64,000 bases of DNA from Chryseobacterium populi (lineage in GTDB: Bacteria > Bacteroidota > Bacteroidia > Flavobacteriales > Weeksellaceae), in contig NZ_AKJY01000035.1 in the NCBI RefSeq assembly GCF_000282115.1, forward strand, positions 42,184-106,183, read 5' to 3'. Positions 42,094 through 51,280 of this stretch are shown here, in pieces. Below the pieces are notes generated by a model. It saw only the letters and a list, made by a program, of their open reading frames with translations, made no database searches and was not told the DNA's origin. A program made the translations under genes and the position numbers. Every line of letters begins with the position of its first letter. The stretch's first letter is position 1.

Positions 42094-43155
42094 ATGAAAA
42101 AAACTTTAATATATATCATCGTAGCAGCTGTACTGGTAGGTTTAGCCGCTTATAAGATTGCCGGGAATAAAGAAAAGCAGACCAAGGAAGTTACCGAGGT
42201 TGCCAAGCAGGTAGATAAAATCAACGTAAATGTTGTCACTGTAAAAAGAGAAAATATTGATACAGATTATTCTGCAAACGGAACTTTCCTTCCGAAACAG
42301 GAAATGGAGCAGTCTTCTGAAATCGCAGGGCGTATTGTAAGCGTTTTGGTGAAAGAAGGATCAAGAGTTTCAGCAGGTCAGACATTGGCAATCATCAAAA
42401 AAGATGCGATTGAAGTGGATGTTTCGCAGGCTCAGAATAATTTACAGAATGCCATTATTGATAATCAGCGTTATGAAAATGCTTTTAAAACAGGTGGAGT
42501 TACCAAACAGCAGGTAGACAACTCAAGATTACAGCTGAAGAATGCGCAGGCCGCCCTTCGTGCACAGGGAGTCAGAGTAAATGATACAAGCATCCGTGCA
42601 GGGATCAGCGGGATGATCAATAAAAAAATGATTGAACCGGGAACTGTAGTTTCAGTAGGTAGTTCGATGTTTGAGATCGTTAATATCAACAGTCTTAAAC
42701 TTTCTGTATTGGTTGATGAAAGCCAGATCGGAAAAATTCAGTTAGGTCAGGAAGTTCCGATCAAGGTCAATGTTTTACCTGAAGATTCTTTCAGCGGAAG
42801 AATTACATTTATTGCTCCTAAAAGTGATGCATCTTTAAATTTCCCGGTTGAAATTGAAGTACAGAACAGAGGTAATTTAAAAGCAGGGATGTATGCCACT
42901 GCTATATTTAAAACCAATAATGGAGCTGAAACCCAGAATATGCTGACGGTTCCTGCAGAAGCATTCGTAAATGGGGTAAGTTCAGGTCAGTTATTTATCG
43001 TTCAAAACGGAACTGCTAAACTGATTACCGTTACAATTGGTAAGGTTTATGGAGATAAAGTACAGGTTTTAAGTGGTCTTAACGGCGGTGAGCAGGTTAT
43101 TACCAGCGGACAGATCAATCTTGATAACGGATCTAAAATCAATATTATAAAGTAG
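42094..43155 (+). CDS. Efflux RND transporter periplasmic adaptor (HlyD/MFP)
   Basis: A 353-residue membrane-fusion protein: N-terminal anchor helix (TLIYIIVAAVLVGLAAYKIAG), lipoyl-like halves (GRIVSVLVKEGSRVSAGQTLAII, IRAGISGMINKKMIEPGTVVS), a short hairpin, a beta-barrel and a membrane-proximal domain (VYGDKVQVLSGLNGGEQVI). Bridges the inner-membrane pump and TolC. No lipobox is present, so it is anchored by its helix. Nine bp after tolC and seven bp before the pump gene. Confidence 0.94.
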   Translation: MKKTLIYIIVAAVLVGLAAYKIAGNKEKQTKEVTEVAKQVDKINVNVVTVKRENIDTDYSANGTFLPKQEMEQSSEIAGRIVSVLVKEGSRVSAGQTLAIIKKDAIEVDVSQAQNNLQNAIIDNQRYENAFKTGGVTKQQVDNSRLQLKNAQAALRAQGVRVNDTSIRAGISGMINKKMIEPGTVVSVGSSMFEIVNINSLKLSVLVDESQIGKIQLGQEVPIKVNVLPEDSFSGRITFIAPKSDASLNFPVEIEVQNRGNLKAGMYATAIFKTNNGAETQNMLTVPAEAFVNGVSSGQLFIVQNGTAKLITVTIGKVYGDKVQVLSGLNGGEQVITSGQINLDNGSKINIIK

Positions 43156-43162
43156 AGGATTT

Positions 43163-46100
43163 ATGAAGTTAGCAGAAATATCGATTAAAAGACCTTCGTT
43201 AGTTATTGTACTGTTTACAATTCTTACGTTGGGAGGTATCCTGAGTTACACGCTCATGGGATACGAATTGATTCCGAAGTTTGAAACCAATATGGTTACC
43301 ATTTCTACGGTTTATCCGGGAGCATCACCTGCTGAGGTGGAAACTTCCGTGACCCGGAAGATTGAAGATGCCGTTGGTTCTTTGGAAAATGTGAAAAAAG
43401 TAGAATCCTCATCTTACGAGAGTTTATCTGTAATTATGGTTCAGCTGAATGACGGAGCAGATGTAGATTATGCTTTGAATGATGCTCAGAGAAAGGTGAA
43501 TGCTATTCTGGCAGATCTTCCGGATGATGTGGACGCACCGTCTTTGAATAAGTTCTCTCTGGATGATTTACCCATTATCACAATGAGTATTTCATCAGAT
43601 AAACTGAACAGTAAAGACCTGTATGACCTTTTAGATAAAAAAATAGAACCTATTTTCTCCCGTGTAAACGGAGTAGCGCAGGTTGATCTTGTGGGCGGAC
43701 AGGAAAGAGAGATCCAGGTGAATCTTGATGAGAAAAAACTACAGGGTTACGGGCTTTCAATCGGAGATGTACAGCAGTCTATCCTTTCATCAAACCTTGA
43801 CTTCCCGACAGGTAGCTTGAAAACAAGAACTACAAAATCTACGATCAGATTATCAGGAAAGTATAAATCGGTAGCAGAAATGAACAATCTTGTTGTTTCC
43901 AGTAAAAATGGAGCTCAGGTTCGTCTGTCTGATATTGCAACGGTTTTTGATGCTCAGAAAGATGTTGAAAAAGTAGCGAGATTCAATCAGTTTCCGACGA
44001 TTTTAATGCAGGTTAAAAAACAATCTGATGCGAATGCGGTAGCGGTATCTGAAAGTGTACAGAAAACCATTGAAACTGTTCAGAAAAACTATTCAGCACA
44101 GGGAGTTAAAGTTAAAATTGTAAATGACACGACCGACTTTACCCTGGAATCTGCCAACCACGTTATTTTTGACCTGTTCTTAGCGATTATTCTTGTGGCA
44201 ATTGTGATGCTATTATTCCTTCACAGTATCAGAAATGCATTTATCGTAATGGTTTCTATTCCGGCTTCATTGATTGCAACGTTCATCGGGATGAATTTAA
44301 TGGGATACACCTTAAACTTAATGAGTTTATTAGGACTATCGCTCGTGGTAGGTATTCTTGTGGATGACGCGATCGTTGTACTGGAAAACATTTACCGTCA
44401 CATGGAAATGGGGAAAAGCAAGATCAGGGCGGCATATGACGGAGCTTCAGAGATTGGGTTTACCGTAGCTGCCATTACATTGGTAATTGTGGTGGTATTC
44501 TTACCGATTGCGATGAGTTCAGGGCTTGTAGCAAATATCCTCGGTCAGTTCTGTGTCACGGTGGTTATCGCAACGATGTTGTCATTGCTGGCCTCATTCA
44601 CCATTATTCCTTGGTTATCATCAAGATTTGGTAAGCTGGAACATTTAACAGGTAAAAACTGGTTTCAGAAATTCATCCTTTGGTTTGAAGATTTAATTGA
44701 CAAATTCACCCACTGGATCACAGGAATCCTTGAATGGTGTCTGAAAACAACTTTAAGAAGAATATCAACAGTAGTGATCACTTTTATTGTTTTGATTTCC
44801 TCATTTATGCTGGTGGCGTTCGGATTCATCGGTGGTGAATTCTTCCCTCCGATAGACCGTGGTCAGTTCCTTGTTCAGATGGAATTATCAAAAGATGCAA
44901 CAATTGAAAAAACAAACCAGCTGACATTAGATGTTGAGAAATTCTTAAGAAATGATAAAGATGTTGTGGACCTGATTACCACAGTGGGGCAGCAGTCTAC
45001 AGGTTTCGGCGGTGCTCAGGCAACAACATACCAGTCTGAAGTTCAGGTAAACCTGACAGATAAGTCTGAACGCCCTGAAAGTACTAATATTAAAGCGGCA
45101 AAAGTAAAAAGAGCTTTAGAAGAAAAATTCACCGGAGTTGAGTTTAAAACTGCTCCAATCGGTATTCTGGGTGCTGAAAATGCGCCGATCGAAATGGTAG
45201 TAACGGCACCGGATAATGCAATAGCAGTAAAAGAAGCGACAAGAATTTTAGAGCTTTTGAAAAAAGTTCCGGGCGCAGTAGATGCCGAATTGTCAACAGA
45301 CACGGGTAATCCAGAGGTTCAGGTGAATATCGACAGGGATAAAATGGCTTCATTAGGCTTAAACCTTTCAAGTGTAGGACAGACTATGCAGACCGCATTC
45401 AACGGAAATACAGACGGGAAGTTCAGAGCCGGAGAATATGAATATGACATCAATATCCGTTTCGCAGATAACAGCAGAAAATCAATTGATGATGTTAAAA
45501 ACCTGATGTTTACCAATCCTCAGGGAGAGCAGATCCGTTTAAGCCAGTTTGCTGATGTAAATATGGGATCAGGACCGAGCTTGCTTGAGCGTAGAGATAA
45601 ATCACCTTCCGTGAAAGTAAGAGCTAAAGCTGTTGGTAGACCGGTAGGTGACGTAGCAAACGAATGGGCTGCACAGTTTATGGATAATAAGAACAAGCCT
45701 GTAGGAGTAGATTACATCTGGAGCGGGGATATGGAAAACCAGCAGGAAGGTTTCGGTACGTTAGGAATTGCTTTGTTGGCGGCTATCGTATTGGTATACC
45801 TGGTAATGGTTTCATTGTACGACAGTTTTGTATATCCGTTCGTAGTATTGTTCTCCATTCCGTTGGCGATGATCGGGGTAATGGTGATCCTTGCCTTAAC
45901 TGCCAATTCATTGAACATCTTTACGATGTTGGGAATGATCATGTTGATCGGTCTGGTTGCGAAGAACGCGATTTTGATTGTCGACTTTACGAATGCAAGA
46001 AAAGCCGCGGGCGCAAATACGCATGATGCTTTAGTACAGGCAAACCATGCACGTCTTCGTCCGATCCTGATGACAACGATTGCGATGATCTTCGGTATGT

Positions 46101-46348
46101 TACCGATTGCCCTCGCAACAGGAGCGGGAGCGGAGTTTAACAAGGGGCTTGCATGGGTAGTTATCGGTGGTTTGACATCGTCTCTCTTCCTTACTTTGAT
46201 TATCGTACCGGTAGTGTACTCCCTGTTTGATTCTGTTCTGAGAAGAATGGGTAAACATGAAAAAGTAGATTACGAGGCTGAGATCAAAGCTGATTACGTA
46301 CACAAAGAACTAAGTGATGACGGGTACACTCCTAAACACATAGACTAA
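43163..46348 (+). CDS. RND multidrug efflux permease (AcrB/HAE1 family)
   Basis: A 1061-residue inner-membrane proton antiporter with twelve membrane helices and two large periplasmic domains. Typical segments are the N-terminal RPSLVIVLFTILTLGG, the first-half pore loop with YPGASPAEVETSVTRKIEDAVG, the intramembrane GLSLVVGILVDDAIVVLENIYRHME (proton-relay Asp-Asp), and the second-half GLVAKNAILIVDFTNARKA. It would export drugs, dyes, bile salts or lipids; the substrate range is unknown. Last gene of the TetR-controlled operon; followed by a strong terminator. Confidence 0.95.
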   Translation: MKLAEISIKRPSLVIVLFTILTLGGILSYTLMGYELIPKFETNMVTISTVYPGASPAEVETSVTRKIEDAVGSLENVKKVESSSYESLSVIMVQLNDGADVDYALNDAQRKVNAILADLPDDVDAPSLNKFSLDDLPIITMSISSDKLNSKDLYDLLDKKIEPIFSRVNGVAQVDLVGGQEREIQVNLDEKKLQGYGLSIGDVQQSILSSNLDFPTGSLKTRTTKSTIRLSGKYKSVAEMNNLVVSSKNGAQVRLSDIATVFDAQKDVEKVARFNQFPTILMQVKKQSDANAVAVSESVQKTIETVQKNYSAQGVKVKIVNDTTDFTLESANHVIFDLFLAIILVAIVMLLFLHSIRNAFIVMVSIPASLIATFIGMNLMGYTLNLMSLLGLSLVVGILVDDAIVVLENIYRHMEMGKSKIRAAYDGASEIGFTVAAITLVIVVVFLPIAMSSGLVANILGQFCVTVVIATMLSLLASFTIIPWLSSRFGKLEHLTGKNWFQKFILWFEDLIDKFTHWITGILEWCLKTTLRRISTVVITFIVLISSFMLVAFGFIGGEFFPPIDRGQFLVQMELSKDATIEKTNQLTLDVEKFLRNDKDVVDLITTVGQQSTGFGGAQATTYQSEVQVNLTDKSERPESTNIKAAKVKRALEEKFTGVEFKTAPIGILGAENAPIEMVVTAPDNAIAVKEATRILELLKKVPGAVDAELSTDTGNPEVQVNIDRDKMASLGLNLSSVGQTMQTAFNGNTDGKFRAGEYEYDINIRFADNSRKSIDDVKNLMFTNPQGEQIRLSQFADVNMGSGPSLLERRDKSPSVKVRAKAVGRPVGDVANEWAAQFMDNKNKPVGVDYIWSGDMENQQEGFGTLGIALLAAIVLVYLVMVSLYDSFVYPFVVLFSIPLAMIGVMVILALTANSLNIFTMLGMIMLIGLVAKNAILIVDFTNARKAAGANTHDALVQANHARLRPILMTTIAMIFGMLPIALATGAGAEFNKGLAWVVIGGLTSSLFLTLIIVPVVYSLFDSVLRRMGKHEKVDYEAEIKADYVHKELSDDGYTPKHID

Positions 46349-46372
46349 ATATATAATAACCTTAATTAACCG

Positions 46373-46400
46373 AAAACCGTATCAATTTTGATACGGTTTT
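46373..46400 (+). terminator. Terminator of the RND operon
   Basis: Twelve-base stem AAAACCGTATCA / TGATACGGTTTT with loop ATTT, followed by T-rich sequence. Near the convergent gene at 46411. Confidence 0.88.
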
Positions 46401-46410
46401 TTGTTTTAAA

Positions 46411-47133
46411 TTATTTTTTCAATTTACTATTTATGATTTTAATGACTCTTCCTGTTCCAATCAATTGTGAACTTTCATAAAATTTGAAGCCCATTCCTGC
46501 TTTTAATTTTCCATAAAAATATTCCTGAGATAGTATGTCTACTTCTGCATTAACAATATCTCCTGGAAAAGCATAATTAGTATCAATATAAATCTGGCGA
46601 TGAGATGTTTGGTAATCGTCAAAATTGAAAACCAATTGTGATCTGTAATCACTTTTAACGTGATGCGTTCTTCCACCTTCATTTTCTTTATTGAAATAAA
46701 TTTGAGCAATAAAATCACATTTTGAATTTTCAGTTTCTAATTTATTTTCATGGAAATATTCATATGCATGGCCTTCCAAATCTCCACCCTCAGAAATTAA
46801 ATTATTTTCTTCATCATAAATTTTAAAAACTTCTTGTGAATTTCCAATACTTGCAGAACCATCTAAGCCAAGTAAAATTGTATAAAAAGTATCTGTTAAA
46901 AGGTTAGAAATTGTTTGCTTTAATTTTTCAGTTTTAATCTCATCAAGATTTAAGTCTTTAATTTTTGTTTTAAAATCTGAATCTAAAATGTTTTGTTTTT
47001 CAATGTAAAAGTTTTTTACGAATTCTTCAGTGGTCATTTGTTTAATTAATATTTCTTTTTTTATGTTTTCCGTTATAATCTTCGTTGCTGACATAAACAT
47101 CTCTGGCGCTGAAATATACTTAATTTTATACAT
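46411..47133 (-). CDS. Orphan EF-Tu domain-III-like protein
   Basis: A 240-residue cytoplasmic protein. Residues about 145-235 match the third (beta-barrel) domain of elongation factor Tu: FIAQIYFNKENEGGRTHHV (compare EF-Tu KEEGGRHTPFF), then DYRSQLVFNFD (compare YRPQFYFRTTD), YAFPGDIVNAEVDI (compare MPGDN) and the final GMGFKFYESSQLIGTGRVIKI. No GTPase domain is present. The N-terminal half (TILLGLDGSASIGNSQ..., DLEGHAYEYFHEN) is an unrecognised domain. An alternative start is the Met at 47037. The role is unknown; a decoy, sensor or immunity role for an EF-Tu-targeting agent is speculation. Confidence 0.75.
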   Translation of the reverse strand: MYKIKYISAPEMFMSATKIITENIKKEILIKQMTTEEFVKNFYIEKQNILDSDFKTKIKDLNLDEIKTEKLKQTISNLLTDTFYTILLGLDGSASIGNSQEVFKIYDEENNLISEGGDLEGHAYEYFHENKLETENSKCDFIAQIYFNKENEGGRTHHVKSDYRSQLVFNFDDYQTSHRQIYIDTNYAFPGDIVNAEVDILSQEYFYGKLKAGMGFKFYESSQLIGTGRVIKIINSKLKK

Positions 47134-47256
47134 TTCGCATTCTTATTATATAGAATTAAAATAAGATTCATTATTCATATTTAAAAAAACAACGAACGAA
47201 ATGTCCATATCAACAAGAAGATAGTGTCATTCGTTTATTTTTTAGCCATAAAAAAA

Positions 47257-47279
47257 GCTTCCAGAATAAACCGGAAGCC
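47257..47279 (-). terminator. Terminator of the J-domain/KTSC gene
   Basis: On the minus strand stem GGCTTCCGG / CTGGAAGCT (with one mismatch or wobble) and then seven T. Confidence 0.7.
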
Positions 47280-47301
47280 TTTGCTTATTTTTATAAGGAA
47301 A

Positions 47302-47748
47302 TTAATCTGCCATGGCCTCACCAGACTTTCTGTAGATGAAACTTCCATAAATGTGTCTTCTTGCAAAACGGCTCGGAGAATCGGCATTGACCATTTTTAT
47401 ATAAGTATTTCTCGGAACACCAATATATTCATACATTTTTCCATTCAAATGCTGAACAGTCAGGATCTGTTTTTCAAAATAGAAATCCTGAATGTTAGAT
47501 TTTGTTGTGGTTTCAGTATATTCTTCTTTATATTTTTCCTGAGTTTCCGGGTTGATGCTCACCAAAAAATGATAAGCTTCAATCACAGATTTGCTTTTTT
47601 CTTCAGCCTCCAGTTTCCCGGCTTCGTCGTTAACAAATTTATCAGGATGCGAATCTTTCATCGTATTTCTGTAAATTGTTTTTAATTCTTTTAAAGTAAC
47701 GGTTTTATCGACCCCAAGAAGCTTTCTGTGTTCACCGACTCTTTTCAT
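47302..47748 (-). CDS. J-domain plus KTSC-domain protein
   Basis: A 148-residue protein. Residues 1-70 form a DnaJ domain with the HPD triad at 34-36 (MKDSHPDKF); residues about 88-148 form a KTSC domain (VQHLNGKMYEYIGVPRNTYIKMVNADSPSRF), a small domain often linked to lysyl-tRNA synthetase or RNA-related contexts. It probably recruits a DnaK-type chaperone to an unknown target. The ATG at 47748 (MKRVGEHRKLLG) is chosen over the in-frame start ten codons upstream. Confidence 0.84.
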   Translation of the reverse strand: MKRVGEHRKLLGVDKTVTLKELKTIYRNTMKDSHPDKFVNDEAGKLEAEEKSKSVIEAYHFLVSINPETQEKYKEEYTETTTKSNIQDFYFEKQILTVQHLNGKMYEYIGVPRNTYIKMVNADSPSRFARRHIYGSFIYRKSGEAMAD

Positions 47749-47977
47749 ATGTAGATATTTATTGATTTTTAAGGTCATATGCAGTCAATATTTTCGTAGG
47801 TACTTGCTTGTACAGTATTTTATAGACAAGTTTACATCTGAATCCTTATTTCGGGGTGCAAAATTAGGGAATTAAATTCTAAAAATCATAAGTTATTCAT
47901 TATTAATTTATTTGAAAATGTATTGTGATCTATTTGTGAGCATTAGTGTGAAAAATTAGTGGCATTTGTGTTTAAGC

Positions 47978-48535
47978 TTAATCAAGATAACTCACATCCA
48001 TGATTCCTCTTTTTAAGGTCACGATAATGGTATCATTAGTTTTAAGTTCAAAAACAGACTTTAAATTTTTCTTAATTCGGTAGTTGTTAATCTTATCAAT
48101 CTCATTATCAGAATGAATAAAGGTTTTACTTTTTAGCCAGAAAACTTGTTGCTCTTTGTGGTTTATTACTTCATATATTCTTACAACCTTTTCTTTTTCT
48201 GTTTGAGTGTTAACATATAACAGAAATTTGTCAATAAGACCACGGAGGCCAAAACACCCAAGTGTCAAAAATAGAATGACAAGTGGTAAATTTGAGAAAT
48301 CCTTTCTTTTAGATTTAATGATTAGGAATAGATAAACAATCAAAAGAAAGATAAATGGAATAATTGTATACTTCCAGGAATCATCTTTAAAGGTGCTAAG
48401 ATCAGAATCCAGATATTTTTCCTTGATTGTTGGTTCGAACAGAAAAATGAACACACAAAAAAACAGCCCTGTAATAATTAAAAATATTACCTGGCTCTTT
48501 AATATTTTTGGCATTAGTTTATTTGTTGTATTCAA
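47978..48535 (-). CDS. Hypothetical four-helix membrane protein
   Basis: A 185-residue protein with hydrophobic helices at about residues 13-30, 55-68, 80-98 and a weaker fourth, then a soluble, Lys-rich C-terminal part of about 75 residues. No recognised family. Its start lies 1 bp from the stop of nudK (same strand), so it is probably in the DUF4406-nudK transcription unit. The role is unknown. Confidence 0.68.
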   Translation of the reverse strand: MNTTNKLMPKILKSQVIFLIITGLFFCVFIFLFEPTIKEKYLDSDLSTFKDDSWKYTIIPFIFLLIVYLFLIIKSKRKDFSNLPLVILFLTLGCFGLRGLIDKFLLYVNTQTEKEKVVRIYEVINHKEQQVFWLKSKTFIHSDNEIDKINNYRIKKNLKSVFELKTNDTIIVTLKRGIMDVSYLD

Positions 48536-48536
48536 C

Positions 48537-49118
48537 TTATATAATATTCTTAAGCCTTACATACTGCAACAGCATAATCGTTTTGGCATCTTTAATTTCA
48601 CCCGTGTCAATCATAGTAAGGGCATCGTTAATAGAAAATTCCAGAACCTCAATATCTTCACCTTCTTCCTCAAGTCCGCCGCCATCTGCGGTTTTCATTT
48701 CTTTGGAATATTCAGCGATAAAAAAATGAATGATTTCAGTAACTGAGCCGGGCGACATATAAGATTCAAAAACCTTTTCAACTTTTGAGATTTTATAGCC
48801 GGTTTCTTCCTCAGTTTCCCGTTTTATACATTTCTCGGGGTTATCATTGTCGAGTAATCCGGCACAGGTTTCAATCAGCATCCCTGTTGAATTGCCATTA
48901 ATATAGGTAGGTAGCCTGAATTGTCTGGTTAAAATAACAGTGCTTAAATTTTTATTGTAGAGCAGGATAGTGGCTCCATTTCCTCTGTCATAGGCTTCCC
49001 TGTTTTGGATCTCAGTAGAGCCATCCTTTTTAGTTTTTTCATAGGTAACTTTATTTAAGATGTACCAGTTATCTGATAAAATTTCTGTTTTTACAATTTT
49101 TATATTACTATTTTGCAT
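48537..49118 (-). CDS. nudK: GDP-mannose pyrophosphatase (NUDIX, NudK type)
   Basis: A 193-residue NUDIX hydrolase close to E. coli Nud[21 protein letters not shown] and EEETGYKI form the NUDIX box, and the downstream [21 protein letters not shown] is highly NudK-like. Hydrolyses GDP-mannose (and related sugar nucleotides) to GMP and mannose 1-phosphate. Overlaps the DUF4406 gene by 11 bp at its start, so it is translationally coupled. Confidence 0.93.
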   Translation of the reverse strand: MQNSNIKIVKTEILSDNWYILNKVTYEKTKKDGSTEIQNREAYDRGNGATILLYNKNLSTVILTRQFRLPTYINGNSTGMLIETCAGLLDNDNPEKCIKRETEEETGYKISKVEKVFESYMSPGSVTEIIHFFIAEYSKEMKTADGGGLEEEGEDIEVLEFSINDALTMIDTGEIKDAKTIMLLQYVRLKNII

Positions 49119-49464
49119 ATGGAATATCTTCTATGTTAAAATAAATTTTCAAACCTTTTTCTTTAGCAAGTCTTACATCTTCATCTGCTCCTTTTGAAGC
49201 TCCTTCCAAGCGCAAGACAGCATCACATTTTTCCAGAATGCGATGAGCAATAGGATATTGTATTTCCTGCCATGCCTTATCACCGGGGTGAGTTGAGCCT
49301 GCAAGATTAATTAATGGTAATGCAAGCCACTCTCCAATCATGGGAATATGCCCTTTTCTGAAAATAGGCAGCGCTGCTGATTCAAGATTGTTCATATTCT
49401 GTTGTATTAACTCAGGATCATCATTTGTCCCGCTTCGGTATGGTCCGGCAATAAGTATAAGCAT
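49108..49464 (-). CDS. DUF4406/nucleoside 2-deoxyribosyltransferase-like protein
   Basis: A 118-residue protein with N-terminal [10 protein letters not shown] and a C-terminal [30 protein letters not shown], a pattern of nucleoside 2-deoxyribosyltransferase-fold proteins (DUF4406). It may bind a nucleotide or nucleoside. It overlaps nudK, so both may act in nucleotide/sugar-nucleotide clean-up (inference). Cytoplasmic. Confidence 0.82.
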   Translation of the reverse strand: MLILIAGPYRSGTNDDPELIQQNMNNLESAALPIFRKGHIPMIGEWLALPLINLAGSTHPGDKAWQEIQYPIAHRILEKCDAVLRLEGASKGADEDVRLAKEKGLKIYFNIEDIPYAK

Positions 49465-49527
49465 AATTTTTTTTGAGTAAAATAACAGAATTTAAGATAT
49501 AGAAAAAATAAGATAGTTTAAGAGATA

Positions 49528-50109
49528 CTACTTTTTATGCTTATTTGTTTTAATATTACTTAAGAATTCAGGAGTGATTCCCAGATAGGATGCAATTTGT
49601 TTTTGTGTGATTCTTTCCGAAGCCAAAGGGTATTTTTGCAAAAAAGTATAATACCGTTCTTCGGCCGTCTGTGAGAGATTTTCAATAATTCTAAGCTGTT
49701 CTCTGATATACGCATTTTGCATCATTATCCTGAAAAACCTTTCAAATTTTGGGATTTTTGAATAGAGTTTATCCAAATCATCTTTCTGTAATTGCAAGAC
49801 AGTGCTTCCTTCCAATGCTTCAATATTCAGCATTGCAGGTTTCTTATTGATAAAGCAAAACATATCGGTAATCCACCAGTCTGGAAGTGCAAACATGATT
49901 GTAGATTCTTTTCCCGCGGCATCCATATAAAAAGCTCTTAAAATACCCGACTGAACAAAGCTGATTTCTTTACAGATTTGTTGTTGCTTAAGAATAAGTT
50001 CTTTTTTTTGAATATTTCTTTCTTTTAGTAGAGAAATAAAATAGCAAGCCTCCTCATTATTGAGTGAAACATGCTTAGAGATATTCTTCAAAATTAAATT
50101 GTCATTCAT
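49528..50109 (-). CDS. Crp/Fnr-family transcriptional regulator
   Basis: A 193-residue regulator with an N-terminal cyclic-nucleotide-binding beta-roll (ELILKQQQICKEISFVQSGILRAFYMD) and a C-terminal helix-turn-helix (RITQKQIASYLGITPEFLSNIK). There is no Cys cluster for an FeS centre. The ligand is unknown; most Bacteroidota members of this type do not bind cAMP by known motifs. Neighbours on the same strand are two exported proteins that it may control. Confidence 0.88.
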   Translation of the reverse strand: MNDNLILKNISKHVSLNNEEACYFISLLKERNIQKKELILKQQQICKEISFVQSGILRAFYMDAAGKESTIMFALPDWWITDMFCFINKKPAMLNIEALEGSTVLQLQKDDLDKLYSKIPKFERFFRIMMQNAYIREQLRIIENLSQTAEERYYTFLQKYPLASERITQKQIASYLGITPEFLSNIKTNKHKK

Positions 50110-50145
50110 GGGTATTTACATCATCATTTATCAGAATTGGTGCTG

Positions 50146-50733
50146 TTAAAAAGTTCTTTGCAGTAAAAATGTCAGTTTTGAACCTTTGATAAAATCTTCC
50201 ATAGAAGTATCTTTTGTTGCATTTTTATTGGTCAGTTCTATTAGATACTGTATCGACCCCGGAAGCTTATTGTCTTTACAGATAAGGTTGAATTTTTTTG
50301 TCTTGGGATCTGAATCCAGGAAAGAAAGATAATGGGAGCCTTCTATTTTCATATTGCTGACATCAAAAGAAGCACGTGGATCTTTCTGAAGTTTTAAAAA
50401 TCTTTTTTGTGTTTTGTCTGTCGTTTCATCAAGGAATTTTTCCATCAGATAATCGGTCAGCAATTGAGGATAAATAAGACCTTCCTGTAAAATTAATTTT
50501 GTATTCTGGTTCTTTTTATCGTAAAAGATAACTTTGTCATCAAACCTAACCTGAAGATCTGTGACAATTATTTTTCCGGTAAATTTTTTGTAATTTTTCT
50601 TCTGATAGTCTTTTTTAAACTGTTCGGCAATAATTTTATCCTTTGTACTCAGCGTTTCTTTTTTCTGGGCAAAGGCATTTACTGACAATGATAAACAAAG
50701 ACCTAATGAAATTAACAGTTTCATATATTTCAT
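50146..50733 (-). CDS. Hypothetical exported protein
   Basis: A 195-residue protein with a signal peptide (KLLISLGLCLSLSVNAFAQ) and a Lys-rich mature part (KDYQKKNYKKFTGKIIVTD). No catalytic motif recognised. The start may also be Met4. Precedes the Crp/Fnr gene by 36 bp on the same strand, so the two may be cotranscribed. Confidence 0.7.
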   Translation of the reverse strand: MKYMKLLISLGLCLSLSVNAFAQKKETLSTKDKIIAEQFKKDYQKKNYKKFTGKIIVTDLQVRFDDKVIFYDKKNQNTKLILQEGLIYPQLLTDYLMEKFLDETTDKTQKRFLKLQKDPRASFDVSNMKIEGSHYLSFLDSDPKTKKFNLICKDNKLPGSIQYLIELTNKNATKDTSMEDFIKGSKLTFLLQRTF

Positions 50734-50771
50734 AATTTTATTTATTTCTAGCTATAATAATTAAGGAAAAT

Positions 50772-51260
50772 CTATTTTTTGCTACTATTTATATATAGTA
50801 TTTCGGGGTTCTTGCCATCAAGATCCCTTTTTGATCTTCCGAATATTCCGATTTCAATATCGTTAGGCGTTTTATTTTCAATTTCTGAAGGGTTTACATA
50901 GGTATACATGCCATACCCATGTCCCGAAACAATCCATCCATCAGTTTTGGTTAAATGAATTGTATTGAAATCACCAGCAGGACCACCCGCAAATACAGGT
51001 CCAAACTCTTTCATCTGTTTTATTGCTTCATCATTGACTGCTTTTATCGTATCTACATTATCAAAAATAATATAAGTTCCATTTTTGAATAAAACCCAAT
51101 CTTGAAATTTAGGATTAATCGCAAGTTTTACATTTTCAATTAAATCTGAATTGTTCATTTTTTTTATATTTGAATTTAAAATCTGCTTTTCTCTTAAGTT
51201 TTGAGTGCAGCTTATTAAGCATATTATAAATGTTGCAACAATAGATAATGTCTTCTTCAT
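50772..51260 (-). CDS. Hypothetical lipoprotein
   Basis: A 162-residue protein with a lipobox-like signal (IVATFIICLISCTQN; Cys18 lipidated). The mature part contains DWVLFKNGTYIIFDNVDT and GHGYGMYTYVNPSEIEN, beta-rich and unassigned. Probably an outer- or inner-membrane lipoprotein. It is followed 38 bp later by the next exported protein on the same strand. Confidence 0.74.
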   Translation of the reverse strand: MKKTLSIVATFIICLISCTQNLREKQILNSNIKKMNNSDLIENVKLAINPKFQDWVLFKNGTYIIFDNVDTIKAVNDEAIKQMKEFGPVFAGGPAGDFNTIHLTKTDGWIVSGHGYGMYTYVNPSEIENKTPNDIEIGIFGRSKRDLDGKNPEILYINSSKK

Positions 51261-51280
51261 ATATGAAATTAAATTAATCT

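Noticed and set aside
45712..46143. Minus-strand frame of 143 codons within the RND permease gene
   Set aside because: It lies antisense to conserved transmembrane helices; composition reflects the AcrB codons.
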